Below, piece by piece: positions 43,311 to 53,022 of a stretch of 64,000 nucleotides of DNA (positions within the stretch are counted from its first letter, which is position 1; the number at the start of each line of letters is the position of its first letter). The position numbers and the translations under genes are program-made. The stretch spans positions 372,001-436,000 of the forward strand of contig NZ_WUCC01000001.1 of assembly GCF_009807095.1 (NCBI RefSeq). The letters run 5' to 3'. The DNA is from Rathayibacter sp. VKM Ac-2754 (GTDB lineage Bacteria; Actinomycetota; Actinomycetes; Actinomycetales; Microbacteriaceae). The notes under the pieces are model-generated. The model did no database searches. It was not told the DNA's origin and was given only the letters and a program-made list of their open reading frames with translations.

Positions 43311-44936
43311 ATGGCGGCATCTCGGGGGACGACGGAACGACTCCACGGGGTCGGCCCCTCGGGAGCAGCTGCCTCGCGGCGCTCGCGCTGGTCGCTCCTC
43401 CGAGCCGGCCACGTCGCTCCGCTCGCGATGGGGACGCTCGCCTCGACCGCGATCCTGGTCGGATCGCTCGGGGTCGGCTTCCTCCCGCGCGACTCATCGC
43501 TCCGCGACTGGCCCTTGATCTCGACCATGCGCGCGACGGGCTGGCTCACCGAGCTCAGCGCGATCGCGGTGGTCGGCGGCGGAGTGCTCCTGCTCGTCGC
43601 GTGGCTCCGGCTGCGCTCGGTCGCGCTCGACGGGCGCCCCGGCTCGCTCCGCGCGATCCTCGTCGCCGCCCTCGCCTGGGCGGCACCGCTGCTCGTCGCC
43701 GTTCCGCTGTTCAGCCGCGACATGTTCTCGTACGTGGCGCAGGGCCGCCTGATGACCCAGGGCGTCGACCCCTACACGCACGGAGTCGCGACCCTCCCCG
43801 GCTGGTTCGCGCTCGGCGTCGATCCGCTCTGGGCCGACACGCCGACCCCGTACGGCCCGCTGTACCTGCTGGCCGAGAAGACGGCCGTGCAGCTGGCCGG
43901 CTGGACCTCGCCGGAGCTGTCCATCGCCATGCTGCGGGCGCTCTCGGTCGCCGGAGTCGCGGTGCTGGCCGTCTACGCGATCCGCCTCGCGCGGCTCCGC
44001 GGCCTCTCGACCTCGCTGACCGCGTGGACGATCGTGGCGAACCCGCTGACCCTGGTGCTCTTCGTCGTCGCCGGCCACAACGACTCCGTGATGCTCGCCC
44101 TGATCCTCGCGTCGCTCTACTACGGCCACACCGATCGCCGCGTGGCGGCCGTGCTGCTGATGGGCGCCGCGATCGCGGTCAAGCCCGTCGCCGTCATCGC
44201 CCTGCCCGTGCTCGCGCTGCTCTGGCTCCGTCACGACGCGACGCTGCGCGAGCGGGTGCGGCTCTGGGCGTGGACCGGCGCCGGCGCGCTCGCGCTGGTC
44301 GTCGCGATCGGCCTGGCGGCGGGCGTCGGCGTCGGCTGGGTCGTGGCGATGGTCGTGCCCGGATCGATCCTGCACTGGTACGCGCCGATGTCGTTCGTCA
44401 CGGTCGTCGTGTCGAGCGCCGTCGAGCTGACCGGACACGATCCCGGAGCGGCCATCACCCTGGTGAAGGTGCTCGCCCTCGCCGTCGCGGCCGGTGTCGC
44501 GGCCGCGCTCCTGCTCTCGAAGCGCGCGATCGATCCGCTGGCCCGGCTGACCGGAGCACTGCTGGCGTTCGTCACGGCGTCGACCGCGATCCACCCCTGG
44601 TACGCGCTGTGGATCCTGCCGATCGCCGCGCTCTCGCGCCCCTGGCAGAGCGCCCACCGGCACCTCGCGGTCTACGCGACCATCTTCCTGATGTGCGTCA
44701 CCCTGGCCGAGCCGGCCGACGGGGGCGGCGGAGTCGTCGACCAGATCCCGGCGCGCGTCGCGACGATCGCCGCGATCGCGGTCGTGGGCCTGTACATCGT
44801 GCTCGGCTACTCCGACGAGGAGCGCGTGCGTGCGCGGACCCTGCTCGGCGCGGTGCCGTTCGGCACGGAGTTCCTCAGCCGGGTGTCCGGCGGGCGCGTC
44901 GGCGGCGTGCTGGTCGAGTCGCACGCGCGCGACTGA
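43311..44936 (+). CDS. MptB-like polyprenol-phosphomannose-dependent alpha-1,6-mannosyltransferase
   Basis: A 541-residue GT-C glycosyltransferase with about 13 membrane segments. The catalytic loop after helix 3 contains PLFSRDMFSYVAQGRLM, whose Arg-Asp pair is the GT-C acid motif, and Y-T-H-G-V-A and T-P-Y-G-P-L-Y near 140-170 match the MptA/MptB group. These enzymes extend the alpha-1,6-mannan core of lipoarabinomannan/lipomannan-type glycolipids on the outer face of the membrane, using polyprenol-phosphomannose. I start at ATG 43311 from the leaderless promoter. No other mannan genes are adjacent. Confidence 0.83.
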   Translation: MAASRGTTERLHGVGPSGAAASRRSRWSLLRAGHVAPLAMGTLASTAILVGSLGVGFLPRDSSLRDWPLISTMRATGWLTELSAIAVVGGGVLLLVAWLRLRSVALDGRPGSLRAILVAALAWAAPLLVAVPLFSRDMFSYVAQGRLMTQGVDPYTHGVATLPGWFALGVDPLWADTPTPYGPLYLLAEKTAVQLAGWTSPELSIAMLRALSVAGVAVLAVYAIRLARLRGLSTSLTAWTIVANPLTLVLFVVAGHNDSVMLALILASLYYGHTDRRVAAVLLMGAAIAVKPVAVIALPVLALLWLRHDATLRERVRLWAWTGAGALALVVAIGLAAGVGVGWVVAMVVPGSILHWYAPMSFVTVVVSSAVELTGHDPGAAITLVKVLALAVAAGVAAALLLSKRAIDPLARLTGALLAFVTASTAIHPWYALWILPIAALSRPWQSAHRHLAVYATIFLMCVTLAEPADGGGGVVDQIPARVATIAAIAVVGLYIVLGYSDEERVRARTLLGAVPFGTEFLSRVSGGRVGGVLVESHARD

Positions 44937-44947
44937 CCGCGCGGGAT

Positions 44948-45262
44948 TCAGGCGTCGTCGGCGGCTCCGGCATCGTCCGCCGGGCGCCGACGCCGCTCGA
45001 TCGCGGACTCCGCGGCGGAGGCGGCGGCGTCCGGCTTGCCTCCGCCGAGGACTCCCTTGAGCGACGACAGCCACTCGGCGTCGTCGCGACGGCCGGAGAG
45101 AGCGTCGGAGAAGAGCGGGAGCTCGCTGCGCGTGGCGTGGATGGCGTATTCCTCGCGGGTGTAGCCGTTGTCGGGGACGACGGGCGCGCGCTTCTCCGGT
45201 GCCCTCTCGTCGTCGGCGGCCCGGTCGTCGTCGTGCTCGTTCGCACTGCGCTCGTCGTTCAC
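44948..45262 (-). CDS. Small charged protein of unknown function
   Basis: A 104-residue hydrophilic protein with an acidic N-terminus (N-D-E-R-S-A-N-E-H-D-D-D-R), a central segment D-N-G-Y-T-R-E-E-Y-A-I-H-A-T-R-S-E-L-P-L and a mixed-charge tail. I start at GTG 45262, which has a strong GGAGGAGG-like Shine-Dalgarno sequence; the eight upstream codons are unlikely. Nothing suggests export or membrane insertion. I do not recognise a family. It is convergent with the mannosyltransferase, 11 bases apart. Confidence 0.55.
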   Translation of the reverse strand: MNDERSANEHDDDRAADDERAPEKRAPVVPDNGYTREEYAIHATRSELPLFSDALSGRRDDAEWLSSLKGVLGGGKPDAAASAAESAIERRRRPADDAGAADDA

Positions 45263-45346
45263 GGGGCCTCCTCCGTCTCGCCGCACCGTGGCGGACGGAG
45301 CGGACGCCGCGGCTGCTCTGCCGGACGTCAGGTCAGCGTACCCCCC

Positions 45347-45787
45347 TCATGGGGAGTCGGTGTCGCTGTCGTGCGATCGAGGGAGGGGCCGCCAGACGAC
45401 GACCTCGGTGCGGCGCTGCGCGCGGGTCCCGTGGCGCAGGGTGACCACGTCGCCCTCGAGGCCCGCGGCGAACACGCGGCGGCCGGGCCGGTTGAGGAGC
45501 TCGTCGGCGAGCGCGCCCTCGAGCTCGCGCACCCGCTGCGAGAGCGCCTGCACCTGGTTCTCGAGCTGCAGGATGCGCGCGATGCCCTCGAGGGACACGC
45601 CCTCGGACGACAGTCGCGCGACCTCCCTCAGCTGCACGACGTCGCGCATCGAGTAGCGGCGCGACTTGCCGGCCGTCCGCGTCGGGCGCACGAGGCCCAG
45701 CCGGTCGTACTGCCGGAGGGTCTGCGGATGCATCCCCGCGAGGTCGGCGGCGACCGCGATCGCGAAGACCGGGGTGTTCTCGTCCAC
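45347..45787 (-). CDS. hspR: HspR, MerR-family heat-shock repressor
   Basis: Represses the dnaK operon by binding HAIR inverted repeats, with DnaK as co-repressor. The 146-residue protein has the MerR-type helix-turn-helix FAIAVAADLAGMHPQTLRQYDRLGLV (about 8-33) and R-R-Y-S-M-R-D-V near 44-51, then a coiled coil (LENQVQALSQRVRELEGAL). It is last in dnaK-grpE-dnaJ-hspR, the classical actinobacterial order, and two HAIR elements are visible at the dnaK promoter, so autoregulation is well supported. The GTG start lies 47 bases after the dnaJ stop. Confidence 0.95.
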   Translation of the reverse strand: MDENTPVFAIAVAADLAGMHPQTLRQYDRLGLVRPTRTAGKSRRYSMRDVVQLREVARLSSEGVSLEGIARILQLENQVQALSQRVRELEGALADELLNRPGRRVFAAGLEGDVVTLRHGTRAQRRTEVVVWRPLPRSHDSDTDSP

Positions 45788-45834
45788 GTCCCAGCCTCTC
45801 GTCGGCGGATCGGACCCTGCTGGCGGGTCGGACC

Positions 45835-46833
45835 CTAGTAGCGGGCCTTCTCCAGGATGTCCTCGCGCGGGTTCTCCCCCGGCTCGGCGGCCGCGAACGC
45901 CTCGAGGGCGTCCCTGGCGGCGGCGGAGAGGTGGTCGGGGACGGCGACCTGGATCACCGCGAGCAGATCACCGGTGCCCTTGCCCGTCGCGACTCCGCGG
46001 CCCTTCACGCGCAGCACTCGGCCGCTCGGCGTGCCGGGGGCCACCCGGAGCTTCACGGGGTCGCCGCCGAGGGTGGGCACCTCGATCGTCGCACCGAAGA
46101 CGGCCTCGACGAAGGTGACGGGCACGTTCACGCGGAGGTTCAGTCCGTCGCGCTCGAAGACCGGGTGCTTGCGCACGGCGACGGTCAGCACGAGATCGCC
46201 GGGCTCGCCACCGTCGGGGCTCGGGCGGCCCTTGCCGCGCACGCGGATCTTCTGCTGGTCGGCCACTCCGGCGGGGATGCGCACCGAGAGCGCGCGGCCC
46301 TCCCCGGTCTGGAGCTGCACGGTGTCGCCGCGCGTGGCGGTGCGGAAGTCGATGGTGGTGCTGGCCGTGACGTCGGCGCCCTTCTGCGGGCCGCCGAAGC
46401 CGCGGAACCCGCCGCTCGGCTGGCCGAAGCGGCCGCCGCCGGCGTTGCCGAACATGCCGCCGAGGATGTCCTCGAAGCCCGCGGGCGGGCCCTGCTGGGT
46501 GCTGTAGGTGGACCGACCGCCGGCCTGGTTGAACACGTTGCCGAAGACATCGTCGAAGCCGCCGGGCTGGCCGCCGGCCGCGGTGAAGCGGGCGCCGCCG
46601 CCCATCGCGCGGATCTGGTCGTACTCCTTGCGCTGCTCGGTGTCGGAGAGGACGGTGTACGCCTCGCTGATCTCCTTGAACCGCGCCTCCGCCTTGGCGT
46701 CCCCGGGGTTGGAGTCGGGGTGGAACTGCCGGGCGAGCTTGCGGTAGGTCTTCTTCAGATCCGCCTCGGACACGTCCTTGGGCACGCCGAGGACCTTGTA
46801 GAAGTCCTTGTCGAACCAATCCTGGCTGGCCAT
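45835..46833 (-). CDS. dnaJ: DnaJ co-chaperone lacking the zinc-finger domain
   Basis: Stimulates the DnaK ATPase and presents unfolded proteins. The 332-residue protein has a J domain with HPD in KLARQFHPDSNPGD (about 31-44), a Gly/Phe-rich linker (about 85-145), and two C-terminal substrate-binding barrels, ending in the dimer region. The four CxxCxGxG zinc repeats are absent, so it is the DnaJ1/CbpA-like form usual in actinobacterial dnaK operons; a second zinc-bearing DnaJ is normally elsewhere in such genomes. AGGAAG precedes the ATG. A stem-loop lies between it and grpE. Confidence 0.93.
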   Translation of the reverse strand: MASQDWFDKDFYKVLGVPKDVSEADLKKTYRKLARQFHPDSNPGDAKAEARFKEISEAYTVLSDTEQRKEYDQIRAMGGGARFTAAGGQPGGFDDVFGNVFNQAGGRSTYSTQQGPPAGFEDILGGMFGNAGGGRFGQPSGGFRGFGGPQKGADVTASTTIDFRTATRGDTVQLQTGEGRALSVRIPAGVADQQKIRVRGKGRPSPDGGEPGDLVLTVAVRKHPVFERDGLNLRVNVPVTFVEAVFGATIEVPTLGGDPVKLRVAPGTPSGRVLRVKGRGVATGKGTGDLLAVIQVAVPDHLSAAARDALEAFAAAEPGENPREDILEKARY

Positions 46834-46857
46834 GCGCCTCTTCCTGTGTCGTGTGGT

Positions 46858-46906
46858 GCGAGGGACCCCGGCCGCCCTGCAGTGCCTGGCGGGCGGGGTC
46901 CCTCGC
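46858..46906 (-). other. Stem-loop between grpE and dnaJ
   Basis: Perfect 12-base arms GCGAGGGACCCC (46858-46869) and GGGGTCCCTCGC (46895-46906) flank a 25-base GC-rich loop that can pair further. It lies inside the operon, so it could attenuate dnaJ-hspR transcription or protect the upstream mRNA. Confidence 0.65.
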
Positions 46907-46923
46907 GGTGGTGCGGAGGTGGG

Positions 46924-47538
46924 TCAGTCGGCGGGGACGGCCACGACCACCCGGGCGGCCCGCAGCAGCGAGCCTCCGAGGTAGTAGCCCGACTCGACGA
47001 CGTCGGCGACCGTGGAGGTCTCGGCGCCGGGAGTGGGCTGCTGGAAGATCGCCTCGTGGATGTTCGGGTCGAACAGATCCCCCACGGCGCCGGTCTTCAC
47101 GAGCCCGAGCTTCTCCATCCCGCCGCGCAGCTTCTGCGCGATGGCGGTGAACGGCCCGCCCTCGGCCAGGTCGCCGTGCTTCTCGGCGCGATCGAGGTCG
47201 TCGAGCACGGGCAGTATGACCTTCACCGCGTCGCCGATGGCCCGCTCCTTCTCGACCTGGCGGTTCGACTCCGTGCGCTTGCGGTAGTTCGCGTACTCCG
47301 CGGTCACCCGCTGGAGGTCGGCGAGGTGCTCCGCTGCGAGCGTCTCGGCGTCGGACTGTCCCGAGAGGAACGAGAGGTCGGCGTCGGAGAGGCTGGTCTC
47401 GACGTCGGGCCCCTCGGCCTCGATCAGTCCCTCGGAGTCCTGGGCGGCGGCGGCCGCCTCGGTCCCGTCGGCGGGTCCGGTGCCCTCGGTGGGCTCCTCG
47501 GGTGTGCCCTCGTCGTGCGGCAGGTTGTGCTTGCCCAT
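46924..47538 (-). CDS. grpE: GrpE nucleotide exchange factor
   Basis: Releases ADP from DnaK. The 204-residue protein has an acidic, low-complexity N-terminus, a long coiled coil (about 65-115, with L-Q-R-V-T-A-E-Y-A-N-Y-R-K-R-T-E-S-N-R) and the C-terminal beta domain with L-V-K-T-G-A-V-G-D-L-F-D-P-N-I-H-E-A-I (the GrpE signature F-D-P-x-x-H-E-A). It starts two bases after the dnaK stop, so translation is probably coupled. Confidence 0.95.
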   Translation of the reverse strand: MGKHNLPHDEGTPEEPTEGTGPADGTEAAAAAQDSEGLIEAEGPDVETSLSDADLSFLSGQSDAETLAAEHLADLQRVTAEYANYRKRTESNRQVEKERAIGDAVKVILPVLDDLDRAEKHGDLAEGGPFTAIAQKLRGGMEKLGLVKTGAVGDLFDPNIHEAIFQQPTPGAETSTVADVVESGYYLGGSLLRAARVVVAVPAD

Positions 47539-47540
47539 CG

Positions 47541-49403
<1,863 letters not shown>

Positions 49404-49508
49404 ATGCGTGTTTCTCCTTCGCGAGCGGCCGTCGGGCCGTTCAGTTGACTGCGGGACTGCGGGAAGACTGTTGCGGGCTCGGGCCCCGCCGGAATCGACC
49501 CGGTGGGA

Positions 49509-49529
49509 GTTGAGCCCCGCACGCTCAAG
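49509..49529 (-). promoter_or_regulatory. HAIR element 1 (HspR site) at the dnaK transcription start
   Basis: Half-sites GTTGAGC and GCTCAAG in inverted orientation, seven bases apart, match the HspR consensus CTTGAGT-N7-ACTCAAG except at the inner base of each arm and one outer base. It overlaps the downstream edge of the -10 element, where bound HspR would block initiation. Confidence 0.8.
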
Positions 49530-49555
49530 TTTACGCAGCTGTTCCGTCGAGTCAA
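49528..49555 (-). promoter_or_regulatory. dnaK promoter
   Basis: On the minus strand TTGACT (49555-49550), 16 bases, then TAAACT (49533-49528) give a clear housekeeping-type promoter. It sits between HAIR elements 1 and 2 and leaves a leader of about 115 bases before the dnaK ATG. Confidence 0.75.
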
Positions 49556-49570
49556 GTCGACGGCGCAGAA

Positions 49571-49591
49571 CTTGAGCGGAGTCGGCTCAAC
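49571..49591. promoter_or_regulatory. HAIR element 2 (HspR site)
   Basis: CTTGAGC, seven bases, then GCTCAAC matches the HspR consensus closely. It lies just upstream of the dnaK -35 element and about 50 bases before the divergent transporter promoter, which it might also affect. Confidence 0.82.
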
Positions 49592-49638
49592 TCTCAGGGA
49601 GCGGTGCCGCCCGGTACCCGCAGTTCACCCGGGCGCCC

Positions 49639-49644
49639 TACGGT
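49639..49644 (+). promoter_or_regulatory. -10 element of the UMF1 transporter gene (leaderless)
   Basis: TACGGT ends six bases before ATG 49651. Confidence 0.6.
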
Positions 49645-49650
49645 GATCGC

Positions 49651-51003
49651 ATGACAGACCGCACCCGTCGCTGGCCCGTCGTCGCCTGGGCTCTCTGGGA
49701 CTGGGGCGGCTCGGCCTTCAACGCGGTCGTCACCACCTTCGTCTTCACGGTCTACCTGACCAGCGACGGGCTCTTCGGCACCTCGACCGGCGTCTCCGCG
49801 GCACTCGGCTGGTCGCTCGCGGGAGCCGGACTGGTCGTCGCGCTGATCGCGCCGATCACCGGGCGACGGGCCGATCTCGGCGGGCGGCGGAGGCTGTGGC
49901 TCGGCATCCACTCGGCCGTGGTCGTCGTCTGCATCCTGCTGATGTTCTTCGTGCGCCCCGACCCCGCGTTCCTCTGGCTCGGCCTGCTGCTGCTCGCCGT
50001 CGGCACCGTCTTCTTCGAGTTCGCGAGCGTCAACTACAACGCCATGCTGACGCAGGTCTCGACGCGCGCGAGCATCGGCCGCGTCTCGGGCTTCGGCTGG
50101 GGCATGGGGTACGTGGGCGGCATCGTCCTGCTCCTCATCGTCTACTTCGGCTTCATCTCGCCCGAGGTGGGGCTCTTCGGCGTCACCGGCGACGACGGCC
50201 TCGACGTGCGGGTCTCGATCCTGCTCGCGGGCGTGTGGTTCGCCGTCTTCGCCCTGCCGGTGCTCCTGGCGGTTCCCGAGACGCCGGCCACCGCCTCCGG
50301 AGCCAGCAGGGTCGGCATCATCGCCTCCTATCGCGCGCTCTTCCGGCAGATCCGGGCGCTCTGGCACGAGAGCCCCAGCACGGTCGCCTTCCTCATCGCC
50401 AGCGCGGTGTTCCGCGACGGACTGACCGGAGTGTTCACCTTCGGCGGAGTCCTCGCCCAGGGCACCTTCGGCTTCAGCCCGGGCGAGGTGATCCTCTTCG
50501 CGATCGCGGCGAACCTGGTGGCCGGAGTGGCGACCATCTCGGTCGGTGCGCTCGACGACCGCGTGGGGCCCAAGGCCGTGATCGTCGCCTCCCTGGTGGG
50601 CCTGGTGATCTGCGGGACCGCGGTGTTCGTGCTGCACGACGGCGGCCAGACGGTGTTCTGGATCTTCGGACTCCTGCTCTGCCTGTTCGTCGGCCCCGCC
50701 CAGTCGGCGAGCCGCAGCTATCTGGCCCGCCTGATCCCCGAGGGGCGGGAGGGCGAGATCTTCGGCCTCTACGCGACCACCGGACGCGCCGCGTCGTTCC
50801 TGGCCCCCGCGGCCTTCGCGGCGTTCGTGTCGATCGCCGCCGTCGCCTCCGGTGGCGACGAGGCGAACGTGCAGTACTGGGGCATCCTCGGCCTGGTCCT
50901 GGTGCTCGCCGTCGGGCTCGTGCTGCTGCTCCCGGTCAAGCGCCCGCCGACCGCCTCCGCGACTCCCGCGCCGACCGAGCGCGACGCCTCGGCCCTCCCC
51001 TAG
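49651..51003 (+). CDS. MFS transporter, UMF1/Atg22-like family
   Basis: A 450-residue transporter with 12 predicted membrane segments. The opening W-A-L-W-D-W-G-G-S-A-F-N-A-V-V-T-T-F-V-F is the strongly conserved first-helix motif of the UMF1 family, whose eukaryotic member Atg22 exports amino acids from vacuoles. A charged loop G-R-R-A-D-L-G-G-R-R-R matches MFS motif A. Substrate in bacteria is unknown. It diverges from dnaK, with HAIR 2 in between, so heat-shock co-control is possible but unproven. Confidence 0.88.
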   Translation: MTDRTRRWPVVAWALWDWGGSAFNAVVTTFVFTVYLTSDGLFGTSTGVSAALGWSLAGAGLVVALIAPITGRRADLGGRRRLWLGIHSAVVVVCILLMFFVRPDPAFLWLGLLLLAVGTVFFEFASVNYNAMLTQVSTRASIGRVSGFGWGMGYVGGIVLLLIVYFGFISPEVGLFGVTGDDGLDVRVSILLAGVWFAVFALPVLLAVPETPATASGASRVGIIASYRALFRQIRALWHESPSTVAFLIASAVFRDGLTGVFTFGGVLAQGTFGFSPGEVILFAIAANLVAGVATISVGALDDRVGPKAVIVASLVGLVICGTAVFVLHDGGQTVFWIFGLLLCLFVGPAQSASRSYLARLIPEGREGEIFGLYATTGRAASFLAPAAFAAFVSIAAVASGGDEANVQYWGILGLVLVLAVGLVLLLPVKRPPTASATPAPTERDASALP

Positions 51004-51066
51004 AGTGACCGAGCCGCTCGCCGCGGCGACAGCACGATCGGCCCCGGCCGGATGGAGGAGCACGCG

Positions 51067-51381
51067 ATGGCGCGACAGGACACGCACGAGCGCGACGGGG
51101 CACCCCGGGGCCCGGAGCGGCACACCCGGACCTCCGAGCCCGCCGTCGACGCGCCGTCGACGAGCCCCTCGTCCGAGTGGCCGACCGCGCCCGCCGCGGG
51201 GCCCACGAGCGTCCCCGACCGCCCCGCGTCGATCCGCGTCAAGAAGAAGCGCAAGTCCTCGGGAGCCGCGCGTGCCCGGCGCCTGGCGAAGCGCGTCGGC
51301 TACGCCGCCCTCGTCCTCGCCCTGCTCGCGGGCCTCGCCGTCGTCATCGTCCTGATCGTCGCGCCGCACCACCTCTTCTGA
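51067..51381 (+). CDS. Small protein with a C-terminal membrane anchor
   Basis: A 104-residue protein: a long hydrophilic N-terminus rich in Pro, Ser and Thr (about 5-60), a basic block V-K-K-K-R-K-S-S-G-A-A-R-A-R-R-L-A-K-R, then one hydrophobic helix (about 82-99). The basic side stays in the cytoplasm by the positive-inside rule, so this looks like a tail-anchored protein. ATG 51067 has GGAGG at ideal spacing; the ATG at 51052 lies inside that Shine-Dalgarno region. No family is recognised. Confidence 0.6.
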   Translation: MARQDTHERDGAPRGPERHTRTSEPAVDAPSTSPSSEWPTAPAAGPTSVPDRPASIRVKKKRKSSGAARARRLAKRVGYAALVLALLAGLAVVIVLIVAPHHLF

Positions 51382-51395
51382 GGGGAGGCGGGCGT

Positions 51396-51492
51396 GTCGA
51401 GATCCACGTCCATCAGAAGACCCGGTCAGGCGCCTCATCTCCTGAAGCTGGTGGGTCTCGATACGCCCCTGCGGGGCTACTCGACCAGCATG
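51396..51492. repeat. Palindromic intergenic element, copy 2 (shorter)
   Basis: The left part (GTCGAGATCCACGTCCATCA, 51396-51415) and right part (GGGTCTCGATACGCCCCTGC onward, to 51492) repeat the arms of the element at 40.6-40.7 kb. The right arm is nearly identical; the left arm lacks its outer half. It sits after the small membrane protein gene and before the convergent crtEb. Confidence 0.75.
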
Positions 51493-51530
51493 GGGGAAGT
51501 CGGCGCCGGAGCCCACCCCCGCCTGCCGGG

Positions 51531-52394
51531 TCAGGTGGCGAGCCAGAAGACGATCAGCAGCAGGGTGACCAGGAAGCCGGTCAGGAAGTTGAGCGCGAGG
51601 AAGCGCTTCCAGCCGGCGTTCGCTCGCTCGGCCTCCGCGTCGGTGAGCGAGCGGTAGGGCCAGACGCTCACTGCGTACGGCACCGCGAGGATCGCGGCGA
51701 GGGTGCCCGGCCACGGCAGCAGGAGCAGGAGCAGCCCGCTCGCGACGTACGCGGCGATCGCGAAGCGGCTGGTCGCCCTCGCCCCGATGACGGTGGCGAT
51801 GGAGGCGATACCGCCCGCCCGGTCCGCGAGGATGTCCTGCACCGCGCCGAAGGCGTGGCTCGCGATCCCCCAGAGGAAGAACGCGACGAGCAGCGCCACG
51901 AGCGGCGGGTTCACGACCGTGCCCGCCAGCGCGATGCCGTACACGGCGGGGCTGACGAAGTGCGTGGCCGAGGTCAGCGAGTCGACGAACGGGCGCTCCT
52001 TGAACCGCAGCCCTGGAGCACTGTAGGCGATCACCGCGAAGACGCTGATCGCGAGCACCAGCCACGACACCGGCGAGCCGAGCAGGACCAGGGCCACGAG
52101 GAACGGCACGTTCGTCACGACCGCGGCGATCAGCGTCGCGCGGTGCTCGCCGCGGTCGAGGACCGCTCCCTCCACTCCGCCCTTGCGAGGATTGCGGAGG
52201 TCGGACTCGTAGTCGAAGACGTCGTTGATGCCGTACATCGCGAGATTGTACGGGATGAGGAAGTAGAGCGTGCCGAGCACGAAGGCGAGGTCGATCTCGC
52301 GCGTGGTCAGCAGGTAGGCGGCCGCGAACGGGTACGCCGTGTTGACCCAGCTCAGCGGGCGGCTCGAGACGAACAGCGCGCGCAGCCGCTTCAC
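51531..52394 (-). CDS. crtEb: Lycopene elongase / UbiA-type prenyltransferase
   Basis: Adds two C5 prenyl units to lycopene on the way to C50 carotenoids, in the membrane. The 287-residue protein has eight to nine membrane helices and the two aspartate-rich prenyl-diphosphate motifs: N-D-V-F-D-Y-E-S-D (about 57-65) and D-I-L-A-D-R-A-G-G near 182-190. The start GTG 52394 overlaps the crtYf stop. Context (last gene after crtYe and crtYf) fixes it as the elongase rather than a quinone prenyltransferase. Confidence 0.93.
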   Translation of the reverse strand: MKRLRALFVSSRPLSWVNTAYPFAAAYLLTTREIDLAFVLGTLYFLIPYNLAMYGINDVFDYESDLRNPRKGGVEGAVLDRGEHRATLIAAVVTNVPFLVALVLLGSPVSWLVLAISVFAVIAYSAPGLRFKERPFVDSLTSATHFVSPAVYGIALAGTVVNPPLVALLVAFFLWGIASHAFGAVQDILADRAGGIASIATVIGARATSRFAIAAYVASGLLLLLLPWPGTLAAILAVPYAVSVWPYRSLTDAEAERANAGWKRFLALNFLTGFLVTLLLIVFWLAT

Positions 52395-52693
52395 GAGGCG
52401 CTCCGTCGACGCGCGGGGAGGAGGGTCCAGAGCGCGGGCAGCAGGAGCGCGGCGGCGATCGCGTAGGCGAAGTCCTCGATGGGGGCCACTCCGATCCGGA
52501 TGCCCGAGATCAGCTCGTCGTCGTAGGCGACCAGGAGTCCCACCCCGATCATCACGTTGTCGAACACGGCGGTCATCACCAGCAGCACGGCGAGCGTGCC
52601 GAGCACGGCGGCGGGGCGGAGGCGCCGCCACGCGATCGCGACGACCACCAGCACGACCGCGAGGAAGACGGCGTTGAGGAGGAGGTAGGTCAT
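52391..52693 (-). CDS. crtYf: C50 carotenoid cyclase subunit (lycopene cyclase domain)
   Basis: Second half of a heterodimeric membrane cyclase that forms the rings of C50 carotenoids. The 100-residue protein has three membrane helices and the family motif P-I-E-D-F-A-Y-A, the E-D/F pair expected in the active site, near 70-77. Its ATG overlaps the crtYe stop and its stop overlaps the crtEb GTG, so all three are translationally coupled. It is assigned Yf by its second position, as in Corynebacterium. Confidence 0.88.
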   Translation of the reverse strand: MTYLLLNAVFLAVVLVVVAIAWRRLRPAAVLGTLAVLLVMTAVFDNVMIGVGLLVAYDDELISGIRIGVAPIEDFAYAIAAALLLPALWTLLPARRRSAS

Positions 52694-53019
52694 GCGCGCA
52701 CCTCCGGTCGCCGGGCGGCGCGGTTCGAGAGGAACCCGTGCACGTCCATGCTCAGGTAGCAGAGCAGGGTGAGGAAGAGGACCTCCTCGATGGGCAGCTC
52801 CGGCGCGAGCTGGATGCCGGTCATGTAGGGCGTCTCGCCGCGGAAGAACACGCCGAGACCGATGCCGACGAGATCCCAGATCAGGAAGAAGACGACGCCG
52901 ACCGGCAGCACGATCGCCGCGCGCCGCGCGTCGGCCCAGAAGAACAGGCGCAGGCGCCTGTCGAGCACGACCATCCCGGTGATCGAGACGGCGAGCGCCA
53001 GCAGGTAGAGGAACCCCAC
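52690..53019 (-). CDS. crtYe: C50 carotenoid cyclase subunit (lycopene cyclase domain)
   Basis: First half of the heterodimeric cyclase. The 109-residue protein has three membrane helices, V-F-F-L-I-W-D-L-V-G-I near 43-53, and the P-I-E-E-V-L-F motif near 75-81, equivalent to the P-I-E-D-F of its partner. Both subunits together resemble the two-repeat CrtY of other bacteria and the fungal CarRP cyclase domain. The GTG start is three bases after the crtB-crtI stop. Ring type (beta, epsilon or gamma) cannot be read from sequence. Confidence 0.88.
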   Translation of the reverse strand: MGFLYLLALAVSITGMVVLDRRLRLFFWADARRAAIVLPVGVVFFLIWDLVGIGLGVFFRGETPYMTGIQLAPELPIEEVLFLTLLCYLSMDVHGFLSNRAARRPEVRA

Positions 53020-53022
53020 CGG

